Below are positions 1 to 8,806 of a DNA stretch of 57,156 nucleotides, in pieces (position 1 is the stretch's first letter; the number at the start of each line of letters is the position of its first letter). Origin of the DNA: Denitromonas iodatirespirans (GTDB taxonomy: Bacteria > Pseudomonadota > Gammaproteobacteria > Burkholderiales > Rhodocyclaceae); the NCBI RefSeq assembly GCF_018524365.1, contig NZ_JAEKFT010000029.1, positions 1 through 57,156 of the forward strand, read 5' to 3'. Below the pieces are notes generated by a model. It had not been told where the DNA came from. It saw only the letters and a list, made by a program, of their open reading frames with translations, and did not search any database. Made by a program: the position numbers and the translations under genes.

Positions 1-88
1 GCTCGAACCGATCGGGTATATCCCGCCTGCAGAAGCTGAGGCAAACTACTACAGGCAACTCGCCAGCGAGGCCGCCATCCCGGCCTGA
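1..88 (+). mobile_element. 3' end of IS3-family transposase (truncated by window edge)
   Basis: Reading from base 2, the last 28 codons end at a TGA at 86-88. They give the typical C-terminal signature of an IS3-family integrase-type transposase (OrfB), including EPIGYIPPAEAEANYYRQ. The catalytic DDE domain lies outside the window. The next ~40 bases (to about 127) look like the IS end: a GC-rich stretch finishing in ...CCGGGGCGATTCA, which matches the TGA-starting terminal inverted repeats common in the IS3 group. The family call is recognition of the C-terminal motif only. Which IS it is, and whether it is intact, cannot be judged from here. Confidence 0.75.
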
Positions 89-127
89 CTTAAACCAAAC
101 GGCCTCCACCGAACCCGGGGCGATTCA
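89..127 (+). repeat. Probable right terminal inverted repeat of the IS3-family element
   Basis: The bases after the transposase stop run to ...CCGAACCCGGGGCGATTCA. Read from outside inwards this is TGAATCGCCCCGGGTTCGG, the kind of TGA-starting inverted repeat seen in IS3-group elements. The left end is outside the window, so neither pairing nor a target-site duplication can be checked. The last three bases (125-127) double as the stop codon of the neighbouring minus-strand ORF. Confidence 0.5.
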
Positions 128-361
128 AACGGCCTCGTCAAGCAAATCCACATCGGTGTCGCTTCCACGCTCCAATACGACCAATTCTCCACTCTCTCCG
201 TCCGCGTAGTGGTTTAGTAGAATGGCATGCAACGCTTCCGAATTTTTCGATCCGCGGGTCTTGTAGAAAATGTCGTAGACCGCATCCAGGCCGATGCGAC
301 CTTCGCGGTACAAGCGCTGAATGAACTCAACCTGGGTGGGTATATTGATTGCCATGCTCAT
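125..361 (-). CDS. Hypothetical protein, 3' end apparently replaced by the IS end
   Basis: This is a 78-residue ORF starting MSMAINIPTQ and ending DLLDEAV. I do not recognise the family. It has an ordinary soluble, fairly acidic composition, with no signal peptide or membrane segment. Its TGA stop is read from bases 125-127, the outermost three bases of the adjacent IS3-type inverted repeat. The native reading frame therefore probably continued and was cut by the insertion. The upstream sequence (362-480) shows no partner gene. Whether it is expressed is unknown. Confidence 0.45.
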   Translation of the reverse strand: MSMAINIPTQVEFIQRLYREGRIGLDAVYDIFYKTRGSKNSEALHAILLNHYADGESGELVVLERGSDTDVDLLDEAV

Positions 362-767
362 CCTTTAAATACTCCACTGCAATCTGATCCGCACCACAAG
401 GCTCATGGGTTCGACATGGAAGCGCAGAGGAAACTTAACAGCACAGTATTTTGTGCGTTCCAACTCAACAGCCGGATTAGTATTTGACCGTGTAGAGTGC
501 AACAAACAGCACTGGCCATGAATCCATTAACCGGCTGATGAGCGAGGTGATCAATTCACTGGCGATACTCCTCCACCAATGGCGTTGGTCCGCTGCTGAA
601 CCAGGTCCAGATCCGGATCCGGGCGCGGCGGCAACTGTGGGGGATTGTATTCGGGCAGCGGCCGGGTGCAAGCGTTTTGCATAGTACGGTGCTACGCCGG
701 GTGTGATCGAGTTCGTGAAGCTTTCGCACTGCACCAACTCCTTCGGCGGCAGTAGCTGCGATGGAAG
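362..767. other. Gene-free stretch between the small ORF and the purL fragment
   Basis: I see no convincing gene here. Short open frames on both strands lack recognisable motifs and good ribosome binding sites. On the minus strand, a frame continuing out of the purL remnant reads LLPPKELVQCESFTNSITP, which looks protein-like but which I cannot place. Treat the stretch as decayed sequence. Confidence 0.4.
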
Positions 768-1020
768 GTGAGGCGCACGCTCAGACCGGGGGCGATGGCG
801 TCGCACTCTTCCTAGGCGCGGGTAGCGTCGTCGCACAGGCGGGCGGTCTGGTTGCTGGCTTCGGTCAAGGCCTGCTGCAGCTCGATGCGTGGCACCTTGA
901 ACAGCGCTCGGCGTTGCACCAGACGCGGATCTCGTCCTTGTCGTTGGGTTCGCCGATGAAGTAATAGGCCAGCCCGGCGGCACACAGCGGCTCGGTAATA
1001 CCGGCGCGGTCGCTCCGGCG
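768..1020 (-). pseudogene. Internal purL fragment (duplicate of part of 5485-5750), decayed
   Basis: The minus strand here is a diverged copy of an internal segment of the purL gene at 4677-8603. It matches bases 5485-5750, about residues 952-1040 of the 1308-residue enzyme. Shared peptide stretches include [12 protein letters not shown] and a PRIELQQA-like segment. Relative to the intact gene, the copy has a deletion of about 12 bases near 783-790, a one-base deletion near 905 that shifts the frame, and an in-frame TAG in the segment matching ATCAQEEF (here ATRA-stop-EE). The match ends abruptly on both sides. It cannot encode a functional product. It may be a partial duplication or a remnant of a second, related purL brought in by transfer. 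Confidence 0.88.
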
Positions 1021-1163
1021 TATTGCGCTTGGCCGCCCGCGGTTGGGCTGCGCGGACGCCGCTCGGCCCGCAACACTGGATTGCCGGTGCTTCCCGTCCT
1101 AAGCTTGATCACGGCCACAAGGCACTTGGTAGCGCCCGGCACTGGGCGAAAGGATTACTACAT

Positions 1164-1571
1164 ATGCTGGCCAATACGACAGTTACGACGATGCTCCCGG
1201 TCGTCGACATGGCTCGGGCGCGCGAGTTCTACGAGAAACGTCTCGGACTGGTGCCCGGCGGGTTCCGACCCGACGGCAAGTTCGTCTATCGGGTTGGGGG
1301 CAGCACGCTAGCGCTCTTTCCGAGGCCGGAAGGCACCAAGGCCGAGCACACCGCGATCAGTTTCCAGGTGCCGGACATTGTGGCGAGCATCGACGCGCTG
1401 GAAAAGGCGGGCGTCGTGTTCGAGGATTACGATTTCCCCGACTTCAAGACGGTCGATCACGTCTGCGTGCTGGGCGCCGAGAAGGCGGCCTGGTTCAAGG
1501 ATACGGAAGGAAACTACCTGTGCCTGCACGAAGATATCCCACAGGACGCTCCACTGCCCTCTGACACCTAG
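1164..1571 (+). CDS. VOC-family (glyoxalase/dioxygenase superfamily) protein
   Basis: This is a 135-residue single VOC domain. The N-terminal strand-helix reads TTMLPVVDMARAREFYEKRLGL, typical of the superfamily, and the C-terminal half carries WFKDTEGNYLCLHED, where VOC proteins usually place a metal-binding Glu. Members include glyoxalase I, ring-cleavage dioxygenases and resistance proteins, and the specific reaction is not predictable here. I start at ATG 1164, preceded by AAAGGA, rather than at in-frame ATG 1023, because the extra 47 residues are not VOC-like. The gene looks intact although decayed fragments surround it. Its stop overlaps the stop of the convergent mandelate-racemase-type remnant (CTAG at 1568-1571). 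Confidence 0.8.
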   Translation: MLANTTVTTMLPVVDMARAREFYEKRLGLVPGGFRPDGKFVYRVGGSTLALFPRPEGTKAEHTAISFQVPDIVASIDALEKAGVVFEDYDFPDFKTVDHVCVLGAEKAAWFKDTEGNYLCLHEDIPQDAPLPSDT

Positions 1572-1873
1572 ATCACCGGGTACCGCGCCACCGCAGACTC
1601 ATTCCACTCGATGCCGGAACCTGCGCGTTCATCGAGCACAGCGCGACCATCGAGCCCCTCCAGCAGCCGGGCGATGACCGGGTCGGCATATTCCTGCCAC
1701 TGGGCGGTCGGCGTGGCACACAGCGGGTGGGTACTGACCTCGATGAACAGATGATGTGACAGCCGGATGCCATAGGCGGCGGTCGGCATCTCCAGCCAGC
1801 CGCTGACGCCGCCGATCTTCGTCACACCCGGCACTATCAGATCGCAGGCCGAGGCATCGACGGCATGGCGCAT
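1568..1873 (-). pseudogene. C-terminal remnant of a mandelate racemase/muconate lactonizing (enolase superfamily) enzyme
   Basis: The 101 codons match the C-terminal end of enolase-superfamily (MR/MLE) dehydratases and racemases. Visible hallmarks are DLIVPGVTKIGGVSGWLE (barrel strand with the DxxKxGG-like motif), SHHLFIEVSTH, the ATPTAQWQEYAD segment, and a GSGIEWNESAVARY tail. Complete family members are about 350-400 residues, so roughly three quarters is missing, including the N-terminal capping domain and most acid/base and metal ligands. Homology begins abruptly near 1865, where the sequence passes into an unrelated remnant on the other strand. No plausible start with a ribosome binding site is seen. 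Confidence 0.75.
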
Positions 1874-1880
1874 CTACAGC

Positions 1881-2246
1881 GTGCTCCACCAGTTTTCGCC
1901 GCACTGCACCGACAATGGTGTGCCGCAAGCCCCGGCACGCTGCGTGGCCGGCCTCGACGAACTCCACTCCGCGTTCGACCTCGTCGAACTCGCGGAAGAG
2001 ACCGGCCGCGATCTGCGCTCCGCCTTACGCGACAGCCTCTCGCTGCACGCCCGCAACCTCGCCACCAACGCGTTGCGCCTGTCGATCGAACTGACCGACC
2101 CGGAGGAGCCGATGCGGGCCGGGGAGACCCAGCACGGCACCCAGATCGAACGCAGCCAGCAACTGTTCGCCGACATCAAGAGTTTGTCCAGCACCGACAT
2201 GCCGATGCTGTCCGTCACCTTGTGGGAGCTGCGCAACCTGGCCTGA
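1881..2246 (+). pseudogene. C-terminal remnant of the large NAD-specific glutamate dehydrogenase
   Basis: The reading frame encodes FDLVELAEETGRDL, then SALRDSLSLHARNLATNALRLS, then IERSQQLFADI and a terminal MLSVTLWELRNLA. This order matches the extreme C-terminus of the ~1,600-residue (180-kDa class) NAD-dependent glutamate dehydrogenases, which commonly end in a LSVALRELRNL-like sequence. More than 90% of the enzyme is missing, including the dehydrogenase core, and the segment between the first two blocks looks shortened. It is a fossil, not a gene. The family call is from memory of the C-terminal pattern and is less certain than the neighbouring fragments. Confidence 0.55.
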
Positions 2247-2344
2247 CCCACCGTGCGGCGCCAACACGGCGGCGCGCGGGGCAACTGGGCACCACTGGCG
2301 CGGCGCCCGGTGGGACGATCTGGTGCCGGGCAACGGCGAGTCGG

Positions 2345-2788
2345 CTACAGCCGTTGCCACACCTGAACGAGGCCGACCAGATGCACCAGGCCGATCACCA
2401 GGCAAATGGTGGAGGAGACCACCCAGAACGCGGCACTATTGCCGGGAAATGCCGGTTGGATCAGTGGAAAGGCCAGCGCCCGGATCAGGTAGATGGCCGT
2501 AATGCAGATCAACACACCGCGCACATACGGCAGCGGCCAAATCACCCCTGCGCCCGATAACGCATAGAGAGCCCAGACACTCAGCAGAACGCCAACGGCA
2601 AAGGCAACGAGACGAGGATACCAGTGCCCCACTGCCGCCAGGGCGACGATCGGCTCACCAGCCCCGAGCAGCCGGAAGCCATTCGCTCCCCAGAAGATGC
2701 ACGAGAAATGCAAAACCGCCGCGATCTGGCTGAGCGCGGCACCCATCACGAGCCATGTGTTGTAGGTCATCATCGTCAGGGCTGTCAT
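2345..2788 (-). CDS. Four-helix integral membrane protein of unknown function
   Basis: A protein of about 147 residues starting MTALTMMTYN, with four hydrophobic segments separated by short loops: near 12-35 (MGAALSQIAAVLHFSCIFWG), 48-68, 77-97 and 115-138. I recognise no catalytic motif. An eight-codon longer form starting at a TTG (2812) is possible, and I prefer the first ATG. It lies 50 bases downstream of the secreted-protein gene on the same strand, so the two may be co-transcribed. It could be a small inner-membrane sensor or a DoxX-like protein, but nothing in the sequence decides this. Confidence 0.6.
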   Translation of the reverse strand: MTALTMMTYNTWLVMGAALSQIAAVLHFSCIFWGANGFRLLGAGEPIVALAAVGHWYPRLVAFAVGVLLSVWALYALSGAGVIWPLPYVRGVLICITAIYLIRALAFPLIQPAFPGNSAAFWVVSSTICLVIGLVHLVGLVQVWQRL

Positions 2789-2838
2789 GTCCGGCCGGCG
2801 TGCCGGCTTCAACCGCCAGCACCTGCGTGTAGCCGCGA

Positions 2839-3411
2839 TCAGTCCGCCGACGGCGTCGTGGCCATGGCGCCGCCCTGCATCGCCAGCGCATTGGCTTTTG
2901 ATTTCAGATAGCGGGCGAGCTGGGCAAAGCGTTGCAGGGGCTCGATCCCGGGATGTCGCCCCGCCTGCTGGGGCAGCGCGTTGACCGACACCGAATGGTG
3001 GCGGTCGTCTATGGCAAGTGTCAGCGATGTGGTCGACGCATCGGCAATCCGCAACCGGGGCTCGCCGGCCTGCGACAGCGCCTGGTCAATGGCGTCCGCG
3101 TCGATCTCCAGCGCGCCATACCGTGACACAACGGTGTCGAGCAAGGCAGTGGCCTCTGCCCGTGACAGCTGAACTGCCATGCGGGCTCCGCCAGGGCGCG
3201 GCGCTCTAACACTGGCAAGGCCAGCGGCAGACAGCGTCAGGAGCGGCCCGTCCGTTCGGGGGCGCTGGCCGCCCGAGATATCGAACACGAGGACGAGATC
3301 GGGCTGATCGCCGATCTGGTCGGCGCCAGCGTGGCGCAAGCCGAACCCGCCAGCCACGAGTGCAGCGACACAGCATCGGATCAACCAGCGTGAGATCAAC
3401 GGCGCTCGCAC
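2839..3411 (-). CDS. Hypothetical exported protein
   Basis: A 190-residue protein starting at GTG 3411, behind a strong AGGAGG ribosome binding site (GACAGGAGGGTGCT). Residues 1-30 form a signal peptide: a basic start (MRAPLISRWLIR), a hydrophobic core and a cleavage site after AGA. The mature part is hydrophilic, with DLVLVFDISGG early on and alternating beta-strand-like segments (TSLTLAIDDRHHSVSVNA). It resembles a small periplasmic or outer-membrane-associated protein. I cannot name a family. The gene is monocistronic or leads the membrane-protein gene 50 bases downstream. Confidence 0.6.
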   Translation of the reverse strand: MRAPLISRWLIRCCVAALVAGGFGLRHAGADQIGDQPDLVLVFDISGGQRPRTDGPLLTLSAAGLASVRAPRPGGARMAVQLSRAEATALLDTVVSRYGALEIDADAIDQALSQAGEPRLRIADASTTSLTLAIDDRHHSVSVNALPQQAGRHPGIEPLQRFAQLARYLKSKANALAMQGGAMATTPSAD

Positions 3412-3449
3412 AGCACCCTCCTGTCAAAACAACGGTTGTGAGATTCACG

Positions 3450-3477
3450 CCGGCGCAGAAGCATCCTCCTGCGCCGG
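3450..3477 (-). terminator. Hairpin downstream of the PEP-CTERM gene
   Basis: A perfect 9-bp stem (CCGGCGCAG with CTGCGCCGG) encloses a 10-base loop. It lies 17 bases after the stop of the 3494-4354 gene and just before the ribosome binding site of the next gene. No strong T-run follows, so it may be an attenuating or mRNA-stabilising hairpin rather than a full terminator. Confidence 0.45.
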
Positions 3478-3493
3478 GTCCTGACGCAGTCGA

Positions 3494-4354
3494 TCAGGCA
3501 GCGCGACGGCGCTTGGCAATACCGAGGCCGGCCAGGCCGGTGAGCATCATGAGCCAGGTTTCGGGTTCGGGCACCGGACTCACAGTGGTGTAGCCAATAT
3601 CACGGAAGGCCCCCAGCGTGGCGTTGCTGAAGGTCGCATTGGCCACAGCATACGGCGTCATCAGCTCGAGGTCGTTCGTGGCGTTCGGCTGGCTTTGGTC
3701 AGCGACGCAATTCGGGTCGCCATTGACCTGGGCGCGCCAGCATTCGCTCCAGTGGCCACCACCATCTTCGAGCAGGATGCTCGACACGTTCTGACCGAAC
3801 TCCTGGTTGAACGCGGCCACGGCCTGTGCGCCGATGTAGTTGTTGCCGGACAGAACACCGTTCTCGGCGAACAAGGTGCCGAAGCCAAGGGCATGAGCCA
3901 TTTCGTGCTGAACGGAATCGATGAACTCCTGCATTAGGAACTCACCGCGGGTAAACGGCGTGTCGCCCGGCCCCCAGTCCTGCGAGTCGAACTGCATGAA
4001 GCCGCTGGTCGGCAGCGTAAATCCTCCCGAGGTCTGGATGAGGTCGGGGCCGGCGTAGGCCAGCGAGTTGTACTCGCCATCTTCCGGCGCGAACGCAGCC
4101 GTGATCGTGAACGTGGGAATGCTGATATTGCCCTGGTAGCCGGTGATCTTGCTCTCCCAGAACTGGGCGGCGCTTTCGAAGGCGGCCTTTTGTTGCGTCG
4201 AGAAGCTGATCGGTGTGCCGGTGCCCCACGACGGCTGTGTATCGCCGGCTTCTAGAAAATTGATGACAATGTCAAATCCTGGCAAAGCGAGCGCAGGTGT
4301 TGCGGACAGCGCCATCGTCACGGCGGCGGCTGACGCGAGCAAACGTGTCTTCAT
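3494..4354 (-). CDS. PEP-CTERM-anchored zinc-metalloprotease-like exported protein
   Basis: A 286-residue protein with a signal peptide (residues 1-23, cleavage after ALA). Residues 150-158 read HEMAHALGF, an HExxHxxG zincin motif giving two His ligands and the catalytic Glu. A possible third ligand is His201 in GGGHWSE, followed by ELMTPY (230-234). This H...HW...LMTP arrangement resembles leishmanolysin-type (M8) peptidases. The C-terminus is a classic PEP-CTERM sorting signal: VPEPETWL at 261-268, a hydrophobic helix, then KRRR. Exosortase should cleave near PEP and deliver the protein to the envelope or exopolysaccharide matrix. AAGGA precedes the ATG. No exosortase or exopolysaccharide genes lie in this window, so that machinery must be elsewhere. 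Substrate unknown. Confidence 0.82.
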   Translation of the reverse strand: MKTRLLASAAAVTMALSATPALALPGFDIVINFLEAGDTQPSWGTGTPISFSTQQKAAFESAAQFWESKITGYQGNISIPTFTITAAFAPEDGEYNSLAYAGPDLIQTSGGFTLPTSGFMQFDSQDWGPGDTPFTRGEFLMQEFIDSVQHEMAHALGFGTLFAENGVLSGNNYIGAQAVAAFNQEFGQNVSSILLEDGGGHWSECWRAQVNGDPNCVADQSQPNATNDLELMTPYAVANATFSNATLGAFRDIGYTTVSPVPEPETWLMMLTGLAGLGIAKRRRAA

Positions 4355-4620
4355 GGAAAATCCTTTGTGCTATCGGGCGACGGTGTCGCAATGGGGTCGT
4401 AAATTGCTGTTGGATGAATGCCGTCTGCGCCAGACAGTGCGGATCTGACATGACATCCACCGCGATCGTAACAAGCAAATTACATACCGCAAAAGCATAT
4501 TCCATTCAGAAACAATTGTTTGACATTCTCCACAGGTACGCACTTGTCATGCACTGTAAAAGAATTCGACAAATAGCGTTGGCCCATCAGCGGGCAATAC
4601 CGGCACTCCGCCTGCCCAAA
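4355..4620. other. AT-richer intergenic region upstream of the PEP-CTERM gene
   Basis: About 265 bases, noticeably richer in A+T than the surroundings and with no gene. It should contain the promoter of the minus-strand PEP-CTERM gene. I looked for a sigma-54 (-24/-12) element, common upstream of PEP-CTERM genes, and found only off-spaced candidates, so none is called. Confidence 0.4.
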
Positions 4621-4653
4621 GAGAAACGGAGCGCCAAACGCGCTCCGTTTCTC
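4621..4653 (-). terminator. Rho-independent terminator of purL
   Basis: A perfect 14-bp inverted repeat (GAGAAACGGAGCGC with its complement) encloses a 5-base loop, 24 bases beyond the purL stop. On the minus strand the stem ends in TTTCTC and is followed by TTT. This is the strongest intrinsic terminator in the window. Confidence 0.85.
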
Positions 4654-4676
4654 GATCATAGGGCTGCTGCGGCCGG

Positions 4677-7600
4677 TCACCCTACCCAGTGCCGCGCATT
4701 ACGGAACATACGCATCCAGGGCGAATCCTCACCGCTGCCGGCCGGGTACCACGACATCTGCGTGCTGCGGTGGGTGCGCTCGGGGTGCGGCATCATGATG
4801 GTGAAGCGGCCGTCGGCGGTGGTGACACCGGTGATGCCCTCGGGCGAGCCGTTGGGGTTGAAGGGGTAGCGCTCGGCCACCTCGCCGTGGTGGTCGATGA
4901 AGCGGATGGCGCGGATGACCGACGCCTGCGCATCGCCCTCGAACACTGCCCGGCCTTCGCCATGCGAGACGACGATGGGCATGCGGCTGCCGGCCATGCC
5001 GTCGAAGAAGATCGACGGGTTGTCGAGAATCTCGACCTGGCTGAAGCGGGCCTCGAACTGTTCGCTGCGGTTGCGGTGGAAGGTGGGCCAGTGCTCGGCG
5101 CCGGGGATGATGGGCGCGAGGTGCGACATCATCTGGCAGCCGTTGCACACGCCGAGGGCAAAGGTATCGTCGCGGCCAAAGAAGGCTTCGAAGGCGTCGC
5201 GCAGCTTGGGGTTGAACAGGATGGACTTGGCCCAGCCCTGCCCCGCACCGAGCACGTCGCCGTACGAGAAGCCGCCGCAGGCGGCGACGCCTTTGAAGTC
5301 GGCCAGCGCGAAGCGGCCGTTCTGCAGGTCGGACATATGCACGTCGAAGGCTTCGAAGCCTGCGCGGGTGAAGGCGGCGGCCATTTCGACATGGGAGTTC
5401 ACGCCCTGCTCGCGCAGCACTGCGATGCGTGGGCGAGCGCCGGTGGCGATCATCGGGGCGACGATGTCTTCGTTGGCATCGTAGGTGAGGCGCACGCTCA
5501 GGCCGGGGTCGGTGGCGTCGGCGATGGCGTCGAACTCTTCCTGGGCGCAGGTGGCGTCGTCGCGCAGGCGAGCGATCTGGTAGCTGGTTTCGGTCCAGGC
5601 CTGCTGCAGTTCGATGCGCGGCGCCTGGAACAGCAGCTTGGCGTTGCGCCAGACGCGGATCTCGTCCTTGTCGTTGGGCTCGCCGATGAAGTGGTAGGCC
5701 AGCCCGGCGGCACGCAGCGGCTCGGTGATGCGGGCGCGGTCGCTGCGGCGGATCTGCACCACGGCGCCGAGTTCTTCGGCGAACAGCCCGCCGAGGAGCT
5801 TGTCATGGAAGCGGCCCTTGAGGGTGTCGGGCTTCTTGTCGAGGCCGTCGACATCGTTCATCCACTCGTCGTAGCAGACGGTGTCGAGCACCAGCGACAG
5901 GCCGCAGTGCGAGGCGAAGGCCATTTCGCACAGCGTGGCCCACAGGCCGCCGTCGCTGCGGTCGTGGTAGGCGAGCAGCAGGTCGTCCTGGCGGAAACGC
6001 TGGATGAGCGCGAAGAATTGCTTGAGCTGCTCGGGGTCGACATCCGGCGCGTGCTCGCCGACGCTGTTGTAGGCCTGCGCCAGCGCGGAGCCGCCGAGGC
6101 GGTTGCGGTTGTTGCCCAGGTCGATGAGGACCAGCTCGGTGTCTTCATGCGCGAGTTGCTGGAGCTGCGGCGTGAGCGTGCGGCGCACGTCCTGCACCGG
6201 GGCGAAGGCGGTGACGATGAGCGACAACGGCGAGACCACCTGTTTGTCGTTGCCCTCCTCCTGCCAGGCGGTCTTCATCGACAGCGAATCCTTGCCGACC
6301 GGGATCGACAGGCCAGCGCGCTGGCAGAACTGCGAGACGGCGGTAACGGTGTCGAACAGGCGCGCATCTTCGCCGCGGTGGCCGGCGGCGGCCATCCAGT
6401 TGGCGGAGAGCTTGATCTGCTTGATGTCGGCGATGTCGGCGGCGGCCACGTTGGTGATCGCCTCGCCCACCGCCATGCGGCCACTGGCCGGGGCGTCGAG
6501 GCAGGCGACCGCGGTGCGCTCGCCCATGGCGAAGGCCTCGCCCTTGTCGCCATGGAAGCTCATCGAGGTGACGGCGACGTCGGCGACCGGCACCTGCCAC
6601 GGGCCGACCATCTGGTCGCGTGCGGTGAGGCCGCCCACGCTGCGGTCGCCGATGGTGATGAGGAAGTTCTTGGAGGCCACGGCCGGCATGCGCAGCACGC
6701 GGCGGCAGGCGTCGTCGAGCGTCAGGTCGGTGAGGTCGAAGGGCGGCAGGAACACGGCGCGGCGCGACACGTTGCGTGTCATTTTGGGCGGCTTGCCGAG
6801 CAGCACCGACATGGCCATATCGACCGGCTTGTTGTCGAACTGGCGGTCGGTCACGGTGAGCTGGCCATCGTCGGTGGCCACGCCGACCACCGCGAAGGGG
6901 CAGCGCTCGCGCTCGCAGAGGGCGCGGAAGGCGTCGAGCGATTCGGGGGCGATGGCCAGCACGTAGCGCTCTTGCGACTCGTTGCTCCAGATCTCGCGCG
7001 GGCTCATGCCCGGCTCTTCGATATGGATTTCGCGCAGCTCGAATCTGGCGCCGAGGCCAGCCGAGTCGGCCAGCTCGGGCATGGCGTTGGACAGGCCGCC
7101 GGCGCCGACGTCATGGATCGACAAAATCGGGTTGGCTTCGCCCTGCTGCCAGCAGCGGTCGATCACTTCCTGGCAACGGCGCTGGATCTCGGGGTTGCCG
7201 CGCTGCACCGAGGCAAAGTCGAGATCGGCCGCGTTGGTGCCGGTGGCCATGCTGGAGGCCGCACCGCCGCCGAGGCCGATGAGCATGCCCGGGCCGCCGA
7301 GCTGGATCATCAGCGTGCCGGGGGCGAACTGTTCCTTGAAGGACTGCTCGGCCTGGATGTTGCCCAGGCCGCCGGCGATCATGATCGGCTTGTGATAGCC
7401 GCGTACCTCGCCCTGCACTTCCTGCTCGAAGGTGCGGAAATAGCCGGCCAGGTTGGGACGGCCGAATTCGTTGTTGAAGGCGGCAGCGCCGATCGGACCT
7501 TCGATCATGATGTCGAGCGCCGAGGCGATACGCTCGGGCCGGCCGTAGGGCGTCTCCCACGGCTGCTCGAAGCCGGGGATCGCGAGGTTGGACACCGAGA

Positions 7601-8603
7601 AGCCGGCCAGGCCGGCCTTGGGCCGCGAGCCGCGCCCGGTGGCGCCCTCGTCGCGGATCTCGCCGCCGGCGCCGGTGGCCGCGCCCGGGAAGGGCGAGAT
7701 CGCCGTCGGGTGGTTGTGGGTCTCGACCTTGGCGAGGATGTGCTGCGTTTCGGTGCAAAAGCGCCATTGGCCGTCGGCGTTCGGATAGAGCGCATCGACC
7801 GTGGCGCCTTCGATCACCGAGGCGTTGTCCGAGTAGGCCACCACGGTGCCCTCGGGCTGCGCCTTGTGGGTCTCGCGGATCATGCCGAACAGGGTTTTCT
7901 CTTCGGGCCGGCCGTCGATCACCCAGTCGGCGTTGAAGATCTTGTGGCGGCAGTGCTCGGAGTTGGCCTGCGCGAACATCATCAGCTCGACATCGGTCGG
8001 GTTGCGGCCGACACGGGTGAAGTTGTCCACCAGATAGTCGATTTCATCGTCCGACAGCGCCAGGCCCAGTTCGCGGTTGGCTGCCTCGAGCGCACCACGA
8101 CCGGCGCCGACCACGTCGACCGTGGTCAGCGGCTGCGGGCTGTAGTGATGGAACAGCGCCTCGGCCGCTTCCATGCTGTCGAGCACCGATTCGGTCATGC
8201 GGTCGTGAATCAGCGGCAGTATCGCGGCGCGCATCGCCCCCAGGCCGCCCTTGGCCCGCACCGTGTAGGCGATGCCGCGCTCGATGCGCACCACGGCGTC
8301 GAAGCCGCACTGACGGGCGATGTCGGTGGCCTTGGACGACCAGGGCGAGATGGTGCCCAGCCGCGGCGTCACCAGCAGCAGCTCGCCCTCGGTGGGGGCG
8401 TCGAGGCCGGGGTGGGCGCCGAGCAGATCGGTGAGCCGGCCCATGGCGACCTCATCGAGCGGAGCGCTCAGCTCGATGAAATACTGAAACTCGGCATAGA
8501 CGCCGTGAAAACGCGGGATCGTGCGGCCAAGCGTTTCGCCAAGGCGGGCCAGGCGGGGGGCCGATAGCGCCGATGCGCCGCGGAGAGTAAGGATTTCAGT
8601 CAT
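4677..8603 (-). CDS. purL: Phosphoribosylformylglycinamidine synthase
   Basis: A 1308-residue single-chain large-type PurL, which converts FGAR, glutamine and ATP to FGAM in purine synthesis. The order is an N-terminal PurS-like domain, two AIR-synthetase-like ATP-binding halves, then a C-terminal class I glutaminase. The glutaminase triad is visible: Cys1153 in GVCNGCQMM, His1273 and Glu1275 in PHPERT. Other hallmarks are [20 protein letters not shown] and [13 protein letters not shown]. The length matches the proteobacterial family. It starts at ATG 8603 with a weak ribosome binding site, stands alone on the minus strand and ends in a strong terminator. A broken partial copy of residues ~952-1040 lies at 768-1020. 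Confidence 0.98.
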   Translation of the reverse strand: MTEILTLRGASALSAPRLARLGETLGRTIPRFHGVYAEFQYFIELSAPLDEVAMGRLTDLLGAHPGLDAPTEGELLLVTPRLGTISPWSSKATDIARQCGFDAVVRIERGIAYTVRAKGGLGAMRAAILPLIHDRMTESVLDSMEAAEALFHHYSPQPLTTVDVVGAGRGALEAANRELGLALSDDEIDYLVDNFTRVGRNPTDVELMMFAQANSEHCRHKIFNADWVIDGRPEEKTLFGMIRETHKAQPEGTVVAYSDNASVIEGATVDALYPNADGQWRFCTETQHILAKVETHNHPTAISPFPGAATGAGGEIRDEGATGRGSRPKAGLAGFSVSNLAIPGFEQPWETPYGRPERIASALDIMIEGPIGAAAFNNEFGRPNLAGYFRTFEQEVQGEVRGYHKPIMIAGGLGNIQAEQSFKEQFAPGTLMIQLGGPGMLIGLGGGAASSMATGTNAADLDFASVQRGNPEIQRRCQEVIDRCWQQGEANPILSIHDVGAGGLSNAMPELADSAGLGARFELREIHIEEPGMSPREIWSNESQERYVLAIAPESLDAFRALCERERCPFAVVGVATDDGQLTVTDRQFDNKPVDMAMSVLLGKPPKMTRNVSRRAVFLPPFDLTDLTLDDACRRVLRMPAVASKNFLITIGDRSVGGLTARDQMVGPWQVPVADVAVTSMSFHGDKGEAFAMGERTAVACLDAPASGRMAVGEAITNVAAADIADIKQIKLSANWMAAAGHRGEDARLFDTVTAVSQFCQRAGLSIPVGKDSLSMKTAWQEEGNDKQVVSPLSLIVTAFAPVQDVRRTLTPQLQQLAHEDTELVLIDLGNNRNRLGGSALAQAYNSVGEHAPDVDPEQLKQFFALIQRFRQDDLLLAYHDRSDGGLWATLCEMAFASHCGLSLVLDTVCYDEWMNDVDGLDKKPDTLKGRFHDKLLGGLFAEELGAVVQIRRSDRARITEPLRAAGLAYHFIGEPNDKDEIRVWRNAKLLFQAPRIELQQAWTETSYQIARLRDDATCAQEEFDAIADATDPGLSVRLTYDANEDIVAPMIATGARPRIAVLREQGVNSHVEMAAAFTRAGFEAFDVHMSDLQNGRFALADFKGVAACGGFSYGDVLGAGQGWAKSILFNPKLRDAFEAFFGRDDTFALGVCNGCQMMSHLAPIIPGAEHWPTFHRNRSEQFEARFSQVEILDNPSIFFDGMAGSRMPIVVSHGEGRAVFEGDAQASVIRAIRFIDHHGEVAERYPFNPNGSPEGITGVTTADGRFTIMMPHPERTHRSTQMSWYPAGSGEDSPWMRMFRNARHWVG

Positions 8604-8774
8604 GTGATCGACGGGGACAGGCAGAGGATGTGTGCGGTGCGCCCATGGGCGGCGGCCGGCAAAAAACGAAGGCGGAATTATACCTGAGCCAGCGCACCGG
8701 CACGGGCGCCGATTGCGCCATCGAGACGCCCGGGCGTTGCGGTGCGCGAGCGTCGCCCAGCGCGCTGAGGCTGA

Positions 8775-8780
8775 TAGAAT
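8775..8780 (+). promoter_or_regulatory. Candidate -10 box for the envelope-glycosylation operon
   Basis: TAGAAT lies 27 bases before the PAP2 start codon. No good -35 element is seen 17 bases upstream. This is the only promoter-like match between the divergent purL start and this operon. Confidence 0.35.
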
Positions 8781-8806
8781 CCGCTTTTTGTTACCGCGCC
8801 TCCTTC

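Noticed and set aside
1023-1163. Longer N-terminus for the VOC protein
   Set aside because: The extra residues lack VOC-like structure, and ATG 1164 has a ribosome binding site just upstream.
4355-4620. Sigma-54 promoter for the PEP-CTERM gene
   Set aside because: GG/GC dinucleotide spacing in the best candidates is off by one or more bases.
4689-8567. 1292-residue plus-strand open frame opposite purL
   Set aside because: It is a GC-rich antisense shadow of purL, which has full catalytic motifs. The antisense protein is low-complexity (Gly/Ala/Val/Arg-rich).
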